Assembly (NCBI RefSeq): GCF_009826975.1
Contig: NZ_WUMO01000005.1
Span: 248,001-312,000 of the forward strand
Direction of reading: 5' to 3'
DNA: 64,000 bases
Source: Flavobacterium sp. HBTb2-11-1
GTDB taxonomy: Bacteria > Bacteroidota > Bacteroidia > Flavobacteriales > Flavobacteriaceae
The notes under the pieces are model-generated. The model saw only the letters and a program-made list of their open reading frames with translations. It was not told the DNA's origin and did no database searches. Below, piece by piece: positions 62,560-64,000 of the stretch (position 1 is its first letter; every line of letters begins with the position of its first letter). The position numbers and the translations under genes are program-made.

Positions 62560-63927
62560 TTATAATTTAAAATTCTTTTCAATAGCTCTAATCATTTCTC
62601 CGGCCACATCTTTGTTGGTTGCGCCTTCAATTCCTTCAAGACCTGGGGAAGAGTTTACTTCAAGCAATAACGGACCTTTAGAAGAGCGAATAATATCAAC
62701 ACCCGCAACTTTTAGATCCATTGCTTTTGCCGCTTTAATGGCAATCTTTTTCTCTTCAGGAGTAATTTTAATAACAGATGCCGTTCCGCCAAGGTGAATG
62801 TTTGCTCTAAATTCGCCAGGCATAGCCTCACGTTGGATCGCAGCAACTACTTTTCCGTCAATCACAAAACAGCGAATATCTTTTCCGTTGGCTTCTTTAA
62901 TGAATTCCTGAACCAAAATGTTGGCATTTAAACTTTTGAAAGCATTGATAACACTTTCTGCAGCTTTTTTTGTTTCAGCCAAAACGACACCTTTTCCCTG
63001 TGTTCCTTCTAATAATTTTACAATTAAAGGTGAACCGCCAACCATTTTAATTAAATTGTCTGTATCAAGCGGAGAATTGGCAAATCCAGTAGTTGGAATA
63101 TCGATTCCGCTATTCAGTAATAATTGTAAAGAATATAGTTTGTCTCGAGATTGAGTTATAGCTGTTGCTGAATTTAAAACAAAAACTTTCAATGCTTCAA
63201 ACTGGCGTGTTAAAGCACAACCGTAAAAAGTAATGCTCGGACGAATTCTTGGAATAATAGCATCAAATTCGTTTAGAATTTTTCCGCCTCTGTAATGAAT
63301 CTCAGGTTTCTTGGCGTCCAATTTCATGTAGCATTCCTTAATATTTAAGAAATGCATTTCGTGACCGCGCATTTCGCCGGCTTCCATAATTCTTTTATTG
63401 CTATACAATTCTGGATTGCTGGCCAAAAGACCAATTCGCAAACCGGTTTTTGCTTTTTCTGAGTTTTGATATAATTCTTTTAAAGATTCTGCTGTAGGCT
63501 GTCCTAAAAGGTATTTTTGTTCAGGATCTACTAAAACCCTTCCGCTCATAGCTTCGCGTCCTAAAAGCATTCTGAAACCCATAGAATCGCGATTAGTCAA
63601 AGTCATTTCGATTGGCCATTTGGCATCGCCAATTTTCAAGCTGGTTTGGATCACATAACGATGTTCTCTAAAACCGCTCGAGCTTTTTACAATTCGCTTG
63701 TCGACCAAAGGTGCTTCACAATGAATAATGGTTTTGATATTATTCTGAATCGGATTAATGTCGAATTTAACCCAATTAGCATCATTTTTTATAAAAGGCG
63801 CTATGTTTAAAGCGTGCATTGCCGAAGTTTTGGCACCAGAATCTACACGAGCTTTAATTGTCGGGATTCCTAGTTCTGGAAATGAGCACCATTCTTCGCT
63901 GCCTAAAATGACTTTGTTTTGAAGCAT
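62560..63927 (-). CDS. rimK: Fused RimB-like aspartic peptidase and RimK-like glutamate ligase
   Basis: Residues about 1-135 form a retropepsin-like RimB domain with the active Asp in [14 protein letters not shown] and the words [20 protein letters not shown] (here [19 protein letters not shown]). Residues about 150-455 form an ATP-grasp ligase: [40 protein letters not shown] (ATP loop), [19 protein letters not shown], and [29 protein letters not shown]. RimK adds glutamates to ribosomal protein S6, and RimB removes or trims them in some systems. Having both in one chain suggests coupled addition and removal. Fusion is visible within one frame. Confidence 0.85.
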   Translation of the reverse strand: MLQNKVILGSEEWCSFPELGIPTIKARVDSGAKTSAMHALNIAPFIKNDANWVKFDINPIQNNIKTIIHCEAPLVDKRIVKSSSGFREHRYVIQTSLKIGDAKWPIEMTLTNRDSMGFRMLLGREAMSGRVLVDPEQKYLLGQPTAESLKELYQNSEKAKTGLRIGLLASNPELYSNKRIMEAGEMRGHEMHFLNIKECYMKLDAKKPEIHYRGGKILNEFDAIIPRIRPSITFYGCALTRQFEALKVFVLNSATAITQSRDKLYSLQLLLNSGIDIPTTGFANSPLDTDNLIKMVGGSPLIVKLLEGTQGKGVVLAETKKAAESVINAFKSLNANILVQEFIKEANGKDIRCFVIDGKVVAAIQREAMPGEFRANIHLGGTASVIKITPEEKKIAIKAAKAMDLKVAGVDIIRSSKGPLLLEVNSSPGLEGIEGATNKDVAGEMIRAIEKNFKL

Positions 63928-64000
63928 ATTTTGTTTTTTATTATAGAATTTAAATTCAAAAATAGCTATTTGCTTTTACTAAAGATAGTGATTTTTAATA
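63928..64000. other. AT-rich upstream DNA at the right window edge
   Basis: No gene starts in this stretch. It probably holds part of the promoter of the RimB-RimK gene, but no clear TAnnTTTG box was seen in the visible bases. Confidence 0.4.

Overview
The window looks like chromosome of a Flavobacterium-type bacterium (phylum Bacteroidota). This is inferred from the AT-rich sequence, the TAnnTTTG -7 promoter boxes, a SprB-repeat adhesin ending in a type IX secretion system (T9SS) type A sorting domain, many Gln-ending signal peptides, and characteristic family neighbours. No tRNA, rRNA, CRISPR array, transposase or phage gene was seen.

Layout. 0-7 kb: a threonine aldolase cut by the left edge, YbaB, oligopeptidase B, a cysteine-synthase-family enzyme, and two tandem secreted LamG proteins. 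7.1-35.0 kb: eleven co-directional minus-strand genes with very short or overlapping junctions, read from 35.0 kb down to 7.1 kb. They encode a 1564-residue exported beta-rich protein, a fibronectin-III protein, three small paralogues ending in one SprB repeat, a 2.1-kres SprB-repeat adhesin with a T9SS signal, an outer-membrane-barrel-like protein, a 2152-residue polymorphic toxin (Fn3, zincin, C-terminal TNT NAD-glycohydrolase-like domain), a probable immunity protein, a second small secreted toxin-like protein and a second probable immunity protein. This is the most interesting region. 35-46.5 kb: housekeeping genes (YebC, a Prc-type protease, GcvT, NnrD) mixed with accessory ones (HipA-like kinase with a DUF3037 partner, PL1 pectate lyase, Crp-like regulator, GNAT, methyltransferase), separated by repeat-rich intergenic DNA. 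46.7-50.5 kb: a small defence-like island (XRE regulator, HEPN protein with DUF262 protein, PD-(D/E)XK nuclease-like protein) beside a decayed copy of the 3' end of thrC. 50.6-56.2 kb: the threonine operon thrA-thrB-thrC, preceded by an unannotated threonine-rich leader peptide. 56.5-64 kb: histidine ammonia-lyase, a DUF47-Pit phosphate uptake pair, a WG-repeat protein, a DUF421 membrane protein, a lipoprotein and a RimB-RimK fusion.

How the genes work together. In the big operon the adhesin, its barrel neighbour and the exported accessory proteins look like a surface module placed in front of a toxin whose two C-terminal cassettes are each followed by a small non-exported protein, as in toxin/immunity pairs. 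The adhesin has a strict three-domain super-repeat (A-B-C, seven times) defined by its cysteine pattern. The thr genes form an attenuated biosynthetic operon, and the DNA just downstream of thrC has been a site of insertion. Functions of the accessory parts of the big operon are inference from order and architecture, not from known homologues.
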